A DNA stretch of 64,000 nucleotides from Xanthomonas hydrangeae (GTDB taxonomy: Bacteria > Pseudomonadota > Gammaproteobacteria > Xanthomonadales > Xanthomonadaceae). This document shows, piece after piece, positions 46,118 to 56,000 of this stretch. The notes under the pieces are model-generated. The model saw nothing but the letters and a program-made list of their open reading frames with translations, was not told the origin of the DNA and ran no database searches. The stretch is taken from positions 2,294,001 to 2,358,000 of the forward strand of contig LR990730.1 of the NCBI GenBank assembly GCA_905142475.1, given 5' to 3'. A program made the translations under genes and the position numbers. The first letter of the stretch is position 1; each line of letters begins with the position of its first letter.

Positions 46118-47110
46118 ATGAAGGGGATGTCAAGAGTGCTGGGGCTGCTACTTGTCACGTTGTCGGCGGCGCCGGCCAGCGCCGGCACCTTGTACAAGTG
46201 CGTCAGCGGCGACGGCATCACCAGTTATGTGAGCAAGCGCCAGAGCGGCGCCGCCTGCAGTGTCATCAGCAGCTACACCCCGGATCGCTCTACCCGCCGC
46301 ACACTGCCGTCTCCGGTGCGTGCGACGCCAGGCGCGATTGCCGCCCCTGCGCGTAGCATCGCCAATATCGACAGCGGCGCGCCGGCCACGATCATCAGCC
46401 AGCCGGTCAGCCAAGCGCCGCGTCGCGCTGCCGAGGTCGCTTCAGCGGTGGTGCCGCGCGCGCTGCCGGTGTTGGAGACGTCCATCGTGCAGGCGCCTGC
46501 CGCCGCAACGGCGGTCAATCCGCGTCGGGTGGTCAGCGGGCAGGTCTATTCCTATATGAAGGACGGCGTGCGCCACTACACCAGCGCACGCCCGCGCCAG
46601 GTCGCCAGCATCGAAGGCCTGCGCACCATCCACTACAGTTTTATCGAGACCTGCTACGCCTGCGGCGCCAAGCCCGGCGTCAACTTCGGTGCGATCCGGC
46701 TCAACACCAATGCCTACCAGCAGGAAATCACCGCAGCGGCACGTGAGTTCGGGGTCGAAGAAGCGATCGTGCGCGCCATCATCCATGCCGAGTCGGCTTA
46801 CAACCCGCTGGCGCTCAGCCGTGCCGGCGCGCAAGGGTTGATGCAGCTGATGCCCGGAACCGCGCGCCGCTTCGGCGTCAGCGACGCCTATGATGCATCG
46901 CAAAATATTCGCGGCGGCGTGCAGTACCTGTCCTGGTTGTTGAAACGCTTCAACGGCGATCTCACGCTTGCCGCTGCCGGCTACAACGCGGGCGAGGGCG
47001 CGGTGGATCGCTACGGCGGCGTGCCGCCGTACAGCGAGACCCAGCGCTATGTGCAACGCGTCGGCCTGCTGGCCGGTCGCTATCGCGGGCAGAGCACGGC
47101 AGCCAACTGA
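46118..47110 (+). CDS. Periplasmic lytic transglycosylase (SLT/GH23) with N-terminal DUF4124
   Basis: 330 residues. Sec signal (LGLLLVTLSAAPASA), a DUF4124-like segment (GTLYKCVSGDGITSYVSKRQ), an Ala/Pro-rich linker, then the SLT domain (about 205-325). Catalytic Glu in IIHAESAYNPLA, followed by SRAGAQGLMQLMPGTARRFG and LAAAGYNAGEGAVDRYGG, the complete GH23 set. Cys pair in ETCYACGAK. It cleaves peptidoglycan glycan strands. Start at 46118 (GGGA about 12 bases upstream) or 46127. Single gene between the WYL regulator and petA. Confidence 0.92.
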   Translation: MKGMSRVLGLLLVTLSAAPASAGTLYKCVSGDGITSYVSKRQSGAACSVISSYTPDRSTRRTLPSPVRATPGAIAAPARSIANIDSGAPATIISQPVSQAPRRAAEVASAVVPRALPVLETSIVQAPAAATAVNPRRVVSGQVYSYMKDGVRHYTSARPRQVASIEGLRTIHYSFIETCYACGAKPGVNFGAIRLNTNAYQQEITAAAREFGVEEAIVRAIIHAESAYNPLALSRAGAQGLMQLMPGTARRFGVSDAYDASQNIRGGVQYLSWLLKRFNGDLTLAAAGYNAGEGAVDRYGGVPPYSETQRYVQRVGLLAGRYRGQSTAAN

Positions 47111-47180
47111 GCTGCGTGCGTTATCGACATGCACCTGCATGCAGCGTTTGCACAGCGCAGCTCCGACTGCGTACATTGCA

Positions 47181-47210
47181 TTGTCTGTGCATTAAGCGTT
47201 CCGCTACACT
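47181..47210 (+). promoter_or_regulatory. Putative sigma-70-type promoter of petABC
   Basis: -35 TTGTCT (47181-47186), 18-base spacer, -10 TACACT (47205-47210), 78 bases before petA. Match to consensus is moderate; called because it is the best pair in the 177-base gap upstream of a constitutively needed operon. Confidence 0.45.
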
Positions 47211-47287
47211 GCGGACGATTCATCGCGGCTGGACCCCCCGCCAGCCGTTGGCAGCCTCACGCTACCTAATCAAGATCGGAGAGCCGG

Positions 47288-47932
47288 ATGGCCAACGATG
47301 GGGTTAACGCACCTGCTGATCTCGGGCGTCGTCGGTTTTTGACCGCGACAACCGCCGTGGTCGGTGCGGTCGGAGCAGGATTTGTTGCAGTTCCGTTCGT
47401 GAAGTCGTGGAATCCCAGTGCACGCGCCAAGTTGGCCGGCGCACCGGTGACCGCCGACATCAGCGCCTTGCAGGAAGGGCAACGGCTGGTTCTGGAGTGG
47501 CGCGGTCAGCCGATCTGGATCGTCAAGCGCTCCAAGGCGATGCTCGACGCGCTGCCCTCGCTGGACGACCGGCTCAAGGACCCCAAGTCCGAGAACAAGG
47601 ACCAGCAGCCGGAGTACGTGCTGAAGAACCCCGAGTACCGCTCGATCAAGTCCGATATCTCGGTGCTGGTCGGGCTGTGCACGCACCTGGGGTGTTCGCC
47701 GGAGATGGTTGCCGAGATCCGGCCCGAGCCCTACGACCCGCAATGGAAGGGCGGCTACTTCTGCCCCTGCCATAAATCGCGCTTCGACATGTCCGGCCGC
47801 GTCTTCGACGGCGTGCCGGCACCGATCAACCTGCTGGTGCCCCCACACCACTACGTGGACGACAACACGCTGGTCATCGGCGTCGATCCGGATGGCGCCG
47901 GTACGTCGGCCAACAGCACGGGGGCTGCCTGA
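47288..47932 (+). CDS. petA: Ubiquinol-cytochrome c reductase Rieske iron-sulfur subunit
   Basis: 214 residues. N-terminal TAT-like RRRFLTATTAVVGAVGAGFV membrane anchor, then the periplasmic Rieske domain: cluster ligands in CTHLGCSP and CPCHKSRFD (two Cys, two His), plus the proline loop GVPAPINLLVPP. Carries electrons from ubiquinol to cytochrome c1 in complex III. GGAGA ribosome site; stop overlaps the petB ATG by one base (TGATG). Confidence 0.96.
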   Translation: MANDGVNAPADLGRRRFLTATTAVVGAVGAGFVAVPFVKSWNPSARAKLAGAPVTADISALQEGQRLVLEWRGQPIWIVKRSKAMLDALPSLDDRLKDPKSENKDQQPEYVLKNPEYRSIKSDISVLVGLCTHLGCSPEMVAEIRPEPYDPQWKGGYFCPCHKSRFDMSGRVFDGVPAPINLLVPPHHYVDDNTLVIGVDPDGAGTSANSTGAA

Positions 47933-49191
47933 TGAGCAATATTCTTGTCCGTACCGCGAACGGCGTGTTCGAGTGGGTCAACGAGCGCGCGCCCGGCCTG
48001 ATGCCGGTCTATCGCAAGCATGTCAGCGAGTACTACGCGCCGAAGAACTTCAACATCTGGTACTACTTCGGCTCGCTGGCGATGGTGGTGCTGGTCAACC
48101 AGATCGTCACCGGCATCTTCCTGACGATGCACTACAAGACCAGCGCCGCCGATGCGTTCGCCTCGATCGAATACATCATGCGCGACGTGGAGTGGGGCTG
48201 GCTGATCCGCTACATGCACAGCACCGGCGCCTCGCTGTTCTTCATCGTGGTGTATCTGCACATGTTCCGCGGGCTGATGTACGGCAGCTACCAGAAGCCG
48301 CGCGAGCTGGTGTGGATCCTCGGCATGCTGATCTATCTGGTGCTGATGGCCGAAGCCTTCATGGGCTACGTGCTGCCCTGGGGGCAGATGTCGTTCTGGG
48401 GCGCGAAGGTGATCATCTCCTTGTTCGGCGCCATTCCGGTGATCGGCAATGGCTTGACCGAATGGATCATGGGCGACTATCTGCCCGGCGATGCCACGCT
48501 CAACCGCTTCTTTGCGCTGCACGTGATCGCCTTGCCGCTGGTGTTGTTGCTGCTGATCGTGCTGCATCTGGGCGCGCTGCACGAAGTGGGCTCCAACAAT
48601 CCCGACGGCGTCGACATCAAGAAAGGCCCCAAGGGCAATCGTTGGGATGCGCACAAGCCCGCAGACGGCATTCCGTTCCATCCGTACTACACGGTCAAGG
48701 ATCTGGTCGGTGTCGGTTTCCTGCTGCTGATTGCGGCGTTCATCATCTTCTTCGCGCCGGCCTTCGGCGGCCTGTTTCTCGAGCACGACAACTTCACCGA
48801 GGCCAACCGGCTGGTGACCCCGGAGCACATCAAACCGGTGTGGTACTACACGCCGTACTACGCGATGTTGCGGGTGGTGCCCAACAAGCTCGGCGGCGTG
48901 CTGGTGATGTTCTCGGCGATCGCGATCCTGTTTCTGGTGCCATGGCTGGATCGCGCCAAGGTGCGTTCGATCCGCTATCGCGGCTGGATCTCCAAGCTCG
49001 CATTGGGCGTGTTGGTGGTGTGCTTCGTCTGGCTGGGCGTGATCGGCTCCGGGCCGGGTACCGACGCACACGAGACCTATGTCGGGCGGGTGCTGACCTT
49101 CCTGTACTTCGCCTTCTTCATCACCATGCCGGTGTGGACGCGGATAGATAAGACCAAACCGGTACCGGAGCGGGTGACCACGCATGACTAA
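47932..49191 (+). CDS. petB: Ubiquinol-cytochrome c reductase cytochrome b
   Basis: 419 residues, eight TM helices with both heme-ligand His pairs (MHSTGASLFF, YLHMFRGLMY; HVIALPLVLL, LHLGALHEVG). The Qo-site motif reads PVWY (KPVWYYTPYYAML) rather than the PEWY of many species; PVWY is known from other proteobacterial complexes. The last helices (residues 320-405) belong to the C-terminal third. The gene starts in the petA stop and its end overlaps petC by 8 bases. Confidence 0.96.
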   Translation: MSNILVRTANGVFEWVNERAPGLMPVYRKHVSEYYAPKNFNIWYYFGSLAMVVLVNQIVTGIFLTMHYKTSAADAFASIEYIMRDVEWGWLIRYMHSTGASLFFIVVYLHMFRGLMYGSYQKPRELVWILGMLIYLVLMAEAFMGYVLPWGQMSFWGAKVIISLFGAIPVIGNGLTEWIMGDYLPGDATLNRFFALHVIALPLVLLLLIVLHLGALHEVGSNNPDGVDIKKGPKGNRWDAHKPADGIPFHPYYTVKDLVGVGFLLLIAAFIIFFAPAFGGLFLEHDNFTEANRLVTPEHIKPVWYYTPYYAMLRVVPNKLGGVLVMFSAIAILFLVPWLDRAKVRSIRYRGWISKLALGVLVVCFVWLGVIGSGPGTDAHETYVGRVLTFLYFAFFITMPVWTRIDKTKPVPERVTTHD

Positions 49192-49942
49192 GCACATCGT
49201 GAAGTCATGGAAGTCACGCTTGGTTGCGTTGCTGTGCGCTCTGATCGTTGCCGGCAGCGCGATGGCGGCCGAAGGCGGCGCAGTACAGCAGGCCGGAAAC
49301 GATCTGAGCGATCGTGCCTCGCTGCAGCGTGGCGCGCAGTTGTTCATGAACTACTGTTCCGGCTGCCACTCGCTGAAATACCTGCGCTACTCGCGCATGG
49401 CCAGCGATCTGGGTTTGAGCGAAGCAGAGGTCATGACCAACCTCAACTTCACCGGCGCCAAGATCGGCGAGCACATCGAAGGCACCATGCCGCACGATGC
49501 AGCGACCAAATGGTTCGGCAAGGCGCCGCCGGATCTGACCCTGATCGCCCGCGTGCGCGGCACTGACTGGGTCTATACCTACCTCAAGTCGTTCTATCTG
49601 GATCAGACCCGTCCGTTGGGCTGGAACAACCAGTTGTTCCCGAACGCGTCCATGCCCAATCCCTTGTGGGAACTGCAAGGCCTGCAACAAGCGCAGTACG
49701 GGCCGCCCGACAAGGCCACCGGCGACAAGCCGGTGCAGGCGCTCAAGCTCGGTCAAGCTGGACGCCAGACGCCGGTCGAGTTCGATCAGACCGTGCGCGA
49801 TATCTCCAACTTTCTCGAATACGCAGGCGAGCCGGCGGCGCTGAAGCGGCAGAGCATGGGCGTGTGGGTGATCCTGTTCCTGGCCCTGCTGACCTTCATT
49901 GCCTATCTGCTCAAGAAGGAATATTGGAAGGACGTGCATTGA
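49184..49942 (+). CDS. petC: Ubiquinol-cytochrome c reductase cytochrome c1
   Basis: 252 residues. Sec signal (LVALLCALIVAGSAMAA), heme c attachment CSGCH in NYCSGCHSLKYLRYSRMASD, axial Met candidate in NASMPNPLWEL, and a C-terminal TM (VWVILFLALLTFIAYLL) with a basic cytosolic tail. Passes electrons to soluble cytochrome c. Overlaps petB by 8 bases; last gene of petABC, followed by 747 gene-free bases. Confidence 0.96.
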   Translation: MTKHIVKSWKSRLVALLCALIVAGSAMAAEGGAVQQAGNDLSDRASLQRGAQLFMNYCSGCHSLKYLRYSRMASDLGLSEAEVMTNLNFTGAKIGEHIEGTMPHDAATKWFGKAPPDLTLIARVRGTDWVYTYLKSFYLDQTRPLGWNNQLFPNASMPNPLWELQGLQQAQYGPPDKATGDKPVQALKLGQAGRQTPVEFDQTVRDISNFLEYAGEPAALKRQSMGVWVILFLALLTFIAYLLKKEYWKDVH

Positions 49943-50118
49943 TCGTGCTGTGAACTCCAGGCGGCCGCGTAATGCCGCAGCCGCCCAGGGTCAGCAGACT
50001 GGTCGCCCGGTGCATGCAGGCGTCACGCAGGAGCAGGGTGTACGCATGCTATTTGCCGATTTCGAGCATGGTCCGCGTCTTTCAGGCGGTCCCCCCCCAA
50101 GTCACGTTGGTCGAGGGC

Positions 50119-50460
50119 GCGGTGCCCTCACCGCTCGCGGGACACGCCGTGAACCCGTCCCTGGGGGCTCGGTGGCGGCATCCATGCCGCCACACGGTCC
50201 CGCAATCGGTGAGGACACCGCACCAGACAGTTGGTCGGTGCTCAGTTGAAAAGCTGTCTGTCGCGCGGTGCGCATCAGACGCGGAGCCGATGCTTCACGA
50301 TCGAACAAGGCGCACCAAGCACTGCTCTCAACTTTGCGTACCGACCATCTCGACTGGTCCTTGCCCGCCCACCGTCGCGGGACCTTACGCGGCATGGATG
50401 CCGCGTAAGAGCCTCCATGGACGGATTCACGGCGTGTCCCGCGATGGTGGGCGGGCAAGG
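50119..50460. repeat. Dispersed L/R hairpin pair, copy at 50 kb, in the petC-sspA gap
   Basis: L hairpin 50119-50221 and R hairpin 50360-50460, same polarity as the other copies; the spacer between them is unrelated to those at 14 kb and 18 kb except for ACCAGA(C)AGTT after L and ACCGACCATC...GACTGGT before R. The outer R stem again shows the C-G version of a base pair that is U-A in the array. The gap 49943-50689 otherwise holds no gene; the last 200 bases must carry the sspA promoter. Confidence 0.88.
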
Positions 50461-50689
50461 GCCCTGCATAGAATCCGCAGATAAGCCGCGTACCTACCTG
50501 CCGATGATGCGTCATCGCCGGCCGCGCCCGACATAGAACACGGCAATATGGCTTGTTGGTGTTTTTGAGGCCTTATCACCCTTGGCTTTTGCGTGACGTG
50601 ATTGCACACTCGAAGGACCGTGGTGACGGTCGGCGTTGGGCCGGCTGCGCCGATGCGGCCGGCGGATTCCGGTCGTCGGAGAGCCTTGA

Positions 50690-51325
50690 ATGGCGACGAG
50701 TGTGCGTATGCGAAATACCTTGACTTTGTTTTCGTCCAACGACGACGTGTTGTGCCACCGGGTCCGCTTGGTCCTGGCGGCGAAAGGGGTGACCTACGAC
50801 CTGGTGCCGGTCGACCCACAAAATCCTCCCGAAGATCTGATCGATCTCAATCCCTATCATTCCGTTCCCACCCTGGTCGAACGCGACCTGGTGCTGTACG
50901 CCGCATCGGTGGTCAGCGAGTACCTGGACGAGCGCTATCCGCATCCGCCGCTGATGCCGGTCGACCCGCTGTCGCGTGCGCGCCTGCGTCTGGCGATGCT
51001 GCGGATCGAGCACGACTGGGTGCCGCAGGTGCAGGCCATCCAGCTCGGCAACAAGACCCAGGCCGAAGCCGGCCGCAAGCGCCTGAAGGAACTGCTCACC
51101 GCATCGGTGCCGTTGTTCAAGGCCAGCAAATTCTTCCTCAATCCGGAAATGAGTCTGGCCGATTGCGCCATGGCGCCGATCATCTGGCGACTGGACGCAT
51201 TGGAGATCGGGCTGCCCAAGGATGGCAAGGCGATCGAGGACTACGGCAACCGGATCTTCCGCAATCCCGGCTTCATCCGCAGCCTGACCGATCAGGAACG
51301 CAAACTGCGCGACATGCCGGGCTGA
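50690..51325 (+). CDS. sspA: Stringent starvation protein A
   Basis: 211 residues, GST fold without the catalytic residue; binds RNA polymerase in enterobacteria and affects stress genes. N-terminal thioredoxin-like part (LTLFSSNDDVLCHRVRLVLA, LNPYHSVPTLVERDLVLY) and helical C-terminal part (MSLADCAMAPIIWRLDAL) match SspA. ATG at 50690 has a GGAGAG site. sspB follows 78 bases downstream, the conserved petABC-sspAB arrangement. Confidence 0.95.
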   Translation: MATSVRMRNTLTLFSSNDDVLCHRVRLVLAAKGVTYDLVPVDPQNPPEDLIDLNPYHSVPTLVERDLVLYAASVVSEYLDERYPHPPLMPVDPLSRARLRLAMLRIEHDWVPQVQAIQLGNKTQAEAGRKRLKELLTASVPLFKASKFFLNPEMSLADCAMAPIIWRLDALEIGLPKDGKAIEDYGNRIFRNPGFIRSLTDQERKLRDMPG

Positions 51326-51403
51326 TGCGAGGGCTGTATGCCAACAGACCGAGGTCCGATCGTCGCGCCGCCGCTGCGGGCCGTGTGCGGGTAAAATGAC
51401 GCC

Positions 51404-51847
51404 ATGAGCGAAGATTTCCCCCGCATGACCAGCCATCGCCCGTACCTGTTGCGGGCCTTGGTCGAATGGATCAACGACAACGGCATGACGCCGCACGTTC
51501 TGGTGGACGCAGGATTGCCTGGCGTGCAGGTGCCTGCCAGTGCCGTCAAGGACGGCCGCGTCGTATTGAACATCGCCGAGCGCGCCGTGGTCGGGCTGCA
51601 GGTCGACAACGAAAGCGTGCGCTTCACTGCGCGCTTCGGCGGCGTCAGCTATCCGGTGATGGTGCCGATGGCCGCCGTGCTGGCGGTGTACGCACGCGAG
51701 ACCGGGCAGGGCATGGCCTTGCCGGACGACATCCCGGGTACCAGCACCGAGCCACCGGATCCCGGCGCACCGCCGCCACCGAGTGCGCCTGCGCCGGATG
51801 AGCCGCCGAGTGCAGGCAAGCGCCCGCATTTGCGTGTGGTCAAGTAG
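51404..51847 (+). CDS. sspB: ClpXP adaptor protein SspB
   Basis: 147 residues. Delivers ssrA-tagged proteins to ClpXP. The conserved body is residues 7-105 (SHRPYLLRALVEWINDNGMT, PHVLVDAGLPGVQVPA, FTARFGGVSYPVMVPM), then a Pro-rich flexible linker (EPPDPGAPPPPSAPAPDEPP) and the C-terminal ClpX-binding tail KRPHLRVVK, a good match to the known XB motif. Both required halves are therefore intact. Confidence 0.95.
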   Translation: MSEDFPRMTSHRPYLLRALVEWINDNGMTPHVLVDAGLPGVQVPASAVKDGRVVLNIAERAVVGLQVDNESVRFTARFGGVSYPVMVPMAAVLAVYARETGQGMALPDDIPGTSTEPPDPGAPPPPSAPAPDEPPSAGKRPHLRVVK

Positions 51848-51858
51848 GCGTTGCCGAC

Positions 51859-52212
51859 ATGCACGACGAAGGCGTTCCGATGCAGGTGGAGCGCGTTCGT
51901 CATGTCGATTGCGGCGAGCAGGATGCGTCCGGCATGTACGACTACTATTACGAATACGACATCTATCGCTTCATTGATGCTGCGGTGTCCCTTGTTGCGC
52001 GCAGCTACACCGACACGCCCGCTGAAGTGCATTTTCTCAATGTCGAGGTAGCCGGCAAGTCGCGGCCATTGCAACCTGCCGATCTTGCTCGTCCGCTATG
52101 CGAACGCGCGCAGGCGTATTTGCGTCGGGAAGGCAAACTTGAAATACGCTGGCTGAGCGGCAGGGGCAATGGCTACGAGCCGGTGCCCTTGGATTCCGCG
52201 CTGGAGCGGTAA
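51859..52212 (+). CDS. Small protein of unknown function downstream of sspB
   Basis: 117 residues, no signal or TM. Acidic N-terminal half with a striking tyrosine cluster (MYDYYYEYDIYRFI), then AEVHFLNVEVAGKSRPLQP and LRREGKLEIRWLSGRGNGYE. ATG at 51859 is 11 bases after the sspB stop, so it is probably cotranscribed. I do not recognise the family; it reads as a compact alpha/beta protein. Confidence 0.7.
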   Translation: MHDEGVPMQVERVRHVDCGEQDASGMYDYYYEYDIYRFIDAAVSLVARSYTDTPAEVHFLNVEVAGKSRPLQPADLARPLCERAQAYLRREGKLEIRWLSGRGNGYEPVPLDSALER

Positions 52213-52418
52213 GCTGATTCGATGTATGTGGAGTGCCTGCCGAGCGCATCGCGTCCGTTACCGCCAACCGCATGCATCCACGCTCCGCTCAGAGTGGAGC
52301 TCCGTGGCGGGGCCCGGCCGATCGGCTACCGGTGCGCGATCGGTTCCTGCAGTCACGTGATCGCTGTCAGGCTCAGGCCTCAGGACGTGAGCGCGACGCG
52401 CTTTGCCGGCACGCTCTG

Positions 52419-52763
52419 TCATTCCAGTTGCTGCTGATCCGGATGCAGCGCCCGCACGGTTGCCACCTGCGGCCCGGTGAAGGCGATCAACTGGTCGCCA
52501 CGAAGCACCAGCTTGCCGCTATGGCGATCTGCGCCGTCGTAGGAATACTCAAAGCGAAATGTCCGCTCGAAGCCCAGCCAGCCGTTGGGCTTGCGGCAGA
52601 TACGGATGTTGGTGGAATGCACGCTCTGGTCCAGCCACTGCACGTCGGCCGCGCGGCAGGCATTGCGGCCGAGGATGTCGGCGCGTTCGGCAGCGGCACG
52701 CGAGGAGTTCCAGAACGCGTACAGCGCGGCGCCGGCAATCATGAAAAGAATAAGGCTGGGCAT
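52419..52763 (-). CDS. DUF3301-type small membrane protein
   Basis: 114 residues. One N-terminal TM (SLILFMIAGAALYAFWNSSR), then ADILGRNACRAADVQWLDQS and VHSTNIRICRKPNGWLGFER, the pattern of DUF3301 proteins, and FEYSYDGADRHSGKLVLRGD. Start ATG 52763 preferred to a TTG three codons upstream. Function unknown. It faces the opposite way to its neighbours and sits alone in a 820-base space between the sspB-linked gene and lhr. Confidence 0.75.
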   Translation of the reverse strand: MPSLILFMIAGAALYAFWNSSRAAAERADILGRNACRAADVQWLDQSVHSTNIRICRKPNGWLGFERTFRFEYSYDGADRHSGKLVLRGDQLIAFTGPQVATVRALHPDQQQLE

Positions 52764-53032
52764 GGGCGCCAATGTGCCACGCCATGCGCCCGATCGACAA
52801 TCGTCGTGCCGGGCCGCAGCGTTGCGTTAGCCGCTGGCAAGACATCCTGCGTCAGCCGCAGTACCTGACGATCACGCAGGCAGCGTTTTCGCTATAGCGC
52901 GCTAAACCATTCACTGCCATCGCCGTGGCTAGCTTGCGTCGGCCACCAGACACCCCCATCCATTGAGTTCCCGCCGAGTTGAATCCGCACACCGCTCGCC
53001 CTAACGTGGCGCGACGGTTCGGGGCATCGCCT

Positions 53033-56000
53033 ATGCATCCTGTTCTGCAGCAGTTCCATCCTGTCGTGGCCGCATGGTTCGCGCAGACCTTCGCGGCGCC
53101 CACGCCGGCGCAGATTGCCGCGTGGCCGGCGATCCAGGCCGGGCGGCACACGCTGGTGGCTGCGCCGACCGGGTCGGGCAAGACGCTGACCGCGTTCTTT
53201 GCCGCCATCGATGCGCTGATCCGCGATGGTCTGGCCAACGGCGGCGCATTGCCGGACGAAACACGCGTGCTCTACGTGTCGCCGCTGAAGGCGCTATCCA
53301 ACGACATCCATCTCAATCTGGACGCCCCGCTGCAAGGTATCCGCACGGCCCTGCGCGCAGCCGATTTGCCGGATGTGGCAGTGCGCACAGCGGTACGTAC
53401 CGGCGACACACCGCAGCGTGAGCGGGCCAAACTGCGGCGCGTGCCGCCACATATTCTGGTGACCACGCCGGAGTCCTTGTATGTACTGCTGGGCTCGGCC
53501 TCCGGGCGCAACGCGCTGCGGCACGTGCGCACCGTCATCGTCGATGAAATCCATGCGGTGGCGGCGGACAAACGCGGTAGCCATCTGAGCCTGACGCTGG
53601 AGCGTCTGCAACGATTGGCCGAGCGCCCGATCACCCGCATCGGGCTGTCGGCCACGCAAAAGCCGATTGAAACTGTCGCGCAATTTCTGGTCGGCGTCGG
53701 CGACGCCGGCCAACTTCCACCGCAGTGCGAGATCGTGGATATCGGCTACACCCGCACGCGCGATCTCGCGCTGGCCTTGCCGCCGACGCCGCTGAGCGTG
53801 GTGATGTCCAACGACCAGTGGCTGCAGGTATACGCCGAGGTGGCCGCGCTTGCGCAGCAACATCGCACCACGCTGGTGTTCGTCAATACCCGGCGCATGG
53901 CCGAGCGGGCCGCGCGCCATCTGGGCGATCTGCTCGGCAAACAGCGCGTGGCGGCACATCACGGCAGCCTGTCGCGCGAGACGCGCCTGCTGGCCGAGCA
54001 GCGCCTAAAGGCTGGCGAATTGACCGTGCTGGTAGCCACCGCATCGCTGGAACTCGGGCTGGATATCGGCGATGTCGATCTGGTCTGCCAGCTCGGCTCG
54101 CCGCGTTCGATCGCCACGTTCCTGCAACGTGCCGGACGCGCCGGGCATGCGGTCGGCGGCACACCGAAGGCGCGGCTGTTTCCGCAGACCCGCGACGAGT
54201 TGGTCGAATGCGCCGCACTGCTGGACAGCGTGCGCCGCGGCGAGCTGGACGCGCTACGAATTCCGCTCGCGCCGATCGATGTGCTTGCACAACAACTCGT
54301 GGCCGAGGCCGCCTGCGAGGACTGGGATGAAGATGCGCTGTTCGCGCTGGTGCGCCGCGCGTGGCCATTCGCTCGGCTGAGCCGGGAGACGTTCGATCGC
54401 GTGGTCGGCATGTTGTGCGATGGCTTCAGTACCCGGCTCGGGCCGCGTGCGGGGTATCTGCATCGCGATGCGGTGCACCGCCGCCTGCATGCACGCCGTG
54501 GTGCGCGCATGACCGCGTTGACCTCCGGCGGCACCATCCCCGAGACCGGCGACTACAGCGTGGTACTGGAGCCGCAGGCGGAAAAGATCGGCACGGTGAA
54601 CGAGGATTTCGCGGTCGAAAGCCTGACCGGCGATGTGTTTCAGCTCGGCAATGCCAGCTACCGCATCCTGCGTGTGGATGCGGGCCGCGTGCGGGTGGAA
54701 GATGCCAAGGGCGCGCCGCCGAACATTCCGTTCTGGCTGGGCGAAGCGCCGGGCCGCAGCGATGAATTGTCGGCGGCGGTGTCGCGGTTGCGTGGCGAGA
54801 TCGCCACGCGGCTCGACAGCGCACGCCTCGACGGTATGCCCCTCGATGCCACGCTCCTCAACAGCACGCCGCTCAACAGCACGCCTCTCAACAGCGCACC
54901 CCTCAGCAGCGCATCGCATCAGTCCGCCTGCGATTGGCTCTGCAGCGAGTTGGGTCTGGCCGCAGAAGCCGCGCGCCAACTGGTGGACTATCTCGCGCAC
55001 GCCTGCGCGGCGCTGGGCACCATGCCGACCCAGCAGTGTCTGGTGATGGAGCGCTTCTTCGATGCCAGCGGCGGCACCCAGCTGGTGATCCATTCGCCGT
55101 ATGGCAGCCGTATCAATCGCGCGTGGGGGCTGGCGTTGCGCAAGCGGTTTTGTCGCACCTTCAATTTCGAATTGCAGGCGGCGGCAACCGAAGATGCGAT
55201 CGTGCTGTCGCTGTCCACCAGTCATAGTTTTGCATTGGAGGAGGTGGCCCGTTATCTGCACTCGTCATCGGCCGAGCATGTGCTGATCCAGGCGGTGCTG
55301 GATGCGCCGCTGTTCGGCGTGCGCTGGCGCTGGAATGCGACCAATGCGATGGCGTTGCCGCGCTTCACTGGCGGCAACAAGGTGGCGCCGCAGTTGCAAC
55401 GGATGAAGTCCGAAGATCTGCTGGCGAGCGTGTTCCCCGATCAGGTCGCCTGCGCGGAGAATCTGGTCGGCGAGCGCCAGGTGCCGGACCATCCGTTGGT
55501 GACGCAGACGCTGCAGGATTGCCTGCATCAGGCGATGGACAGCGAAGGCTGGTTGCAGGTGCTGCGTGGGCTGGAATCCGGTGCGATCACGGTGGTGGCG
55601 CGCGATCTGGCCGCGCCATCGCCGCTGGCGGCCGAAGCCTTGAACGCGCGTCCGTACGCGTTTCTGGACGACGCGCCACTGGAAGAGCGCCGCACCCAGG
55701 CGGTGCAAAACCGCCGCTACACGCCGCAGACCAGCGACGATCTGGGCCGGCTCGATCCCGATGCCATCGCCTCGGTGCGCGAGCAAGCCTGGCCGCAGCC
55801 ACGCGATGCCGAAGAAATGCACGAAGCGCTGGTCGGGCTTGGCGTATTGCCCGTGGACGAAGCCGCCGATGTGCAATGGCAGGCCTGGTTGGCTGCACTG
55901 GCTGCCGATGGTCGTGCCAGTTGTCTCGAATTGAACGGTGCGCCCGCGCTATGGATCAGCGCCGAACGCATCGACTGGTTCACACCGCTGTATCCAGATG

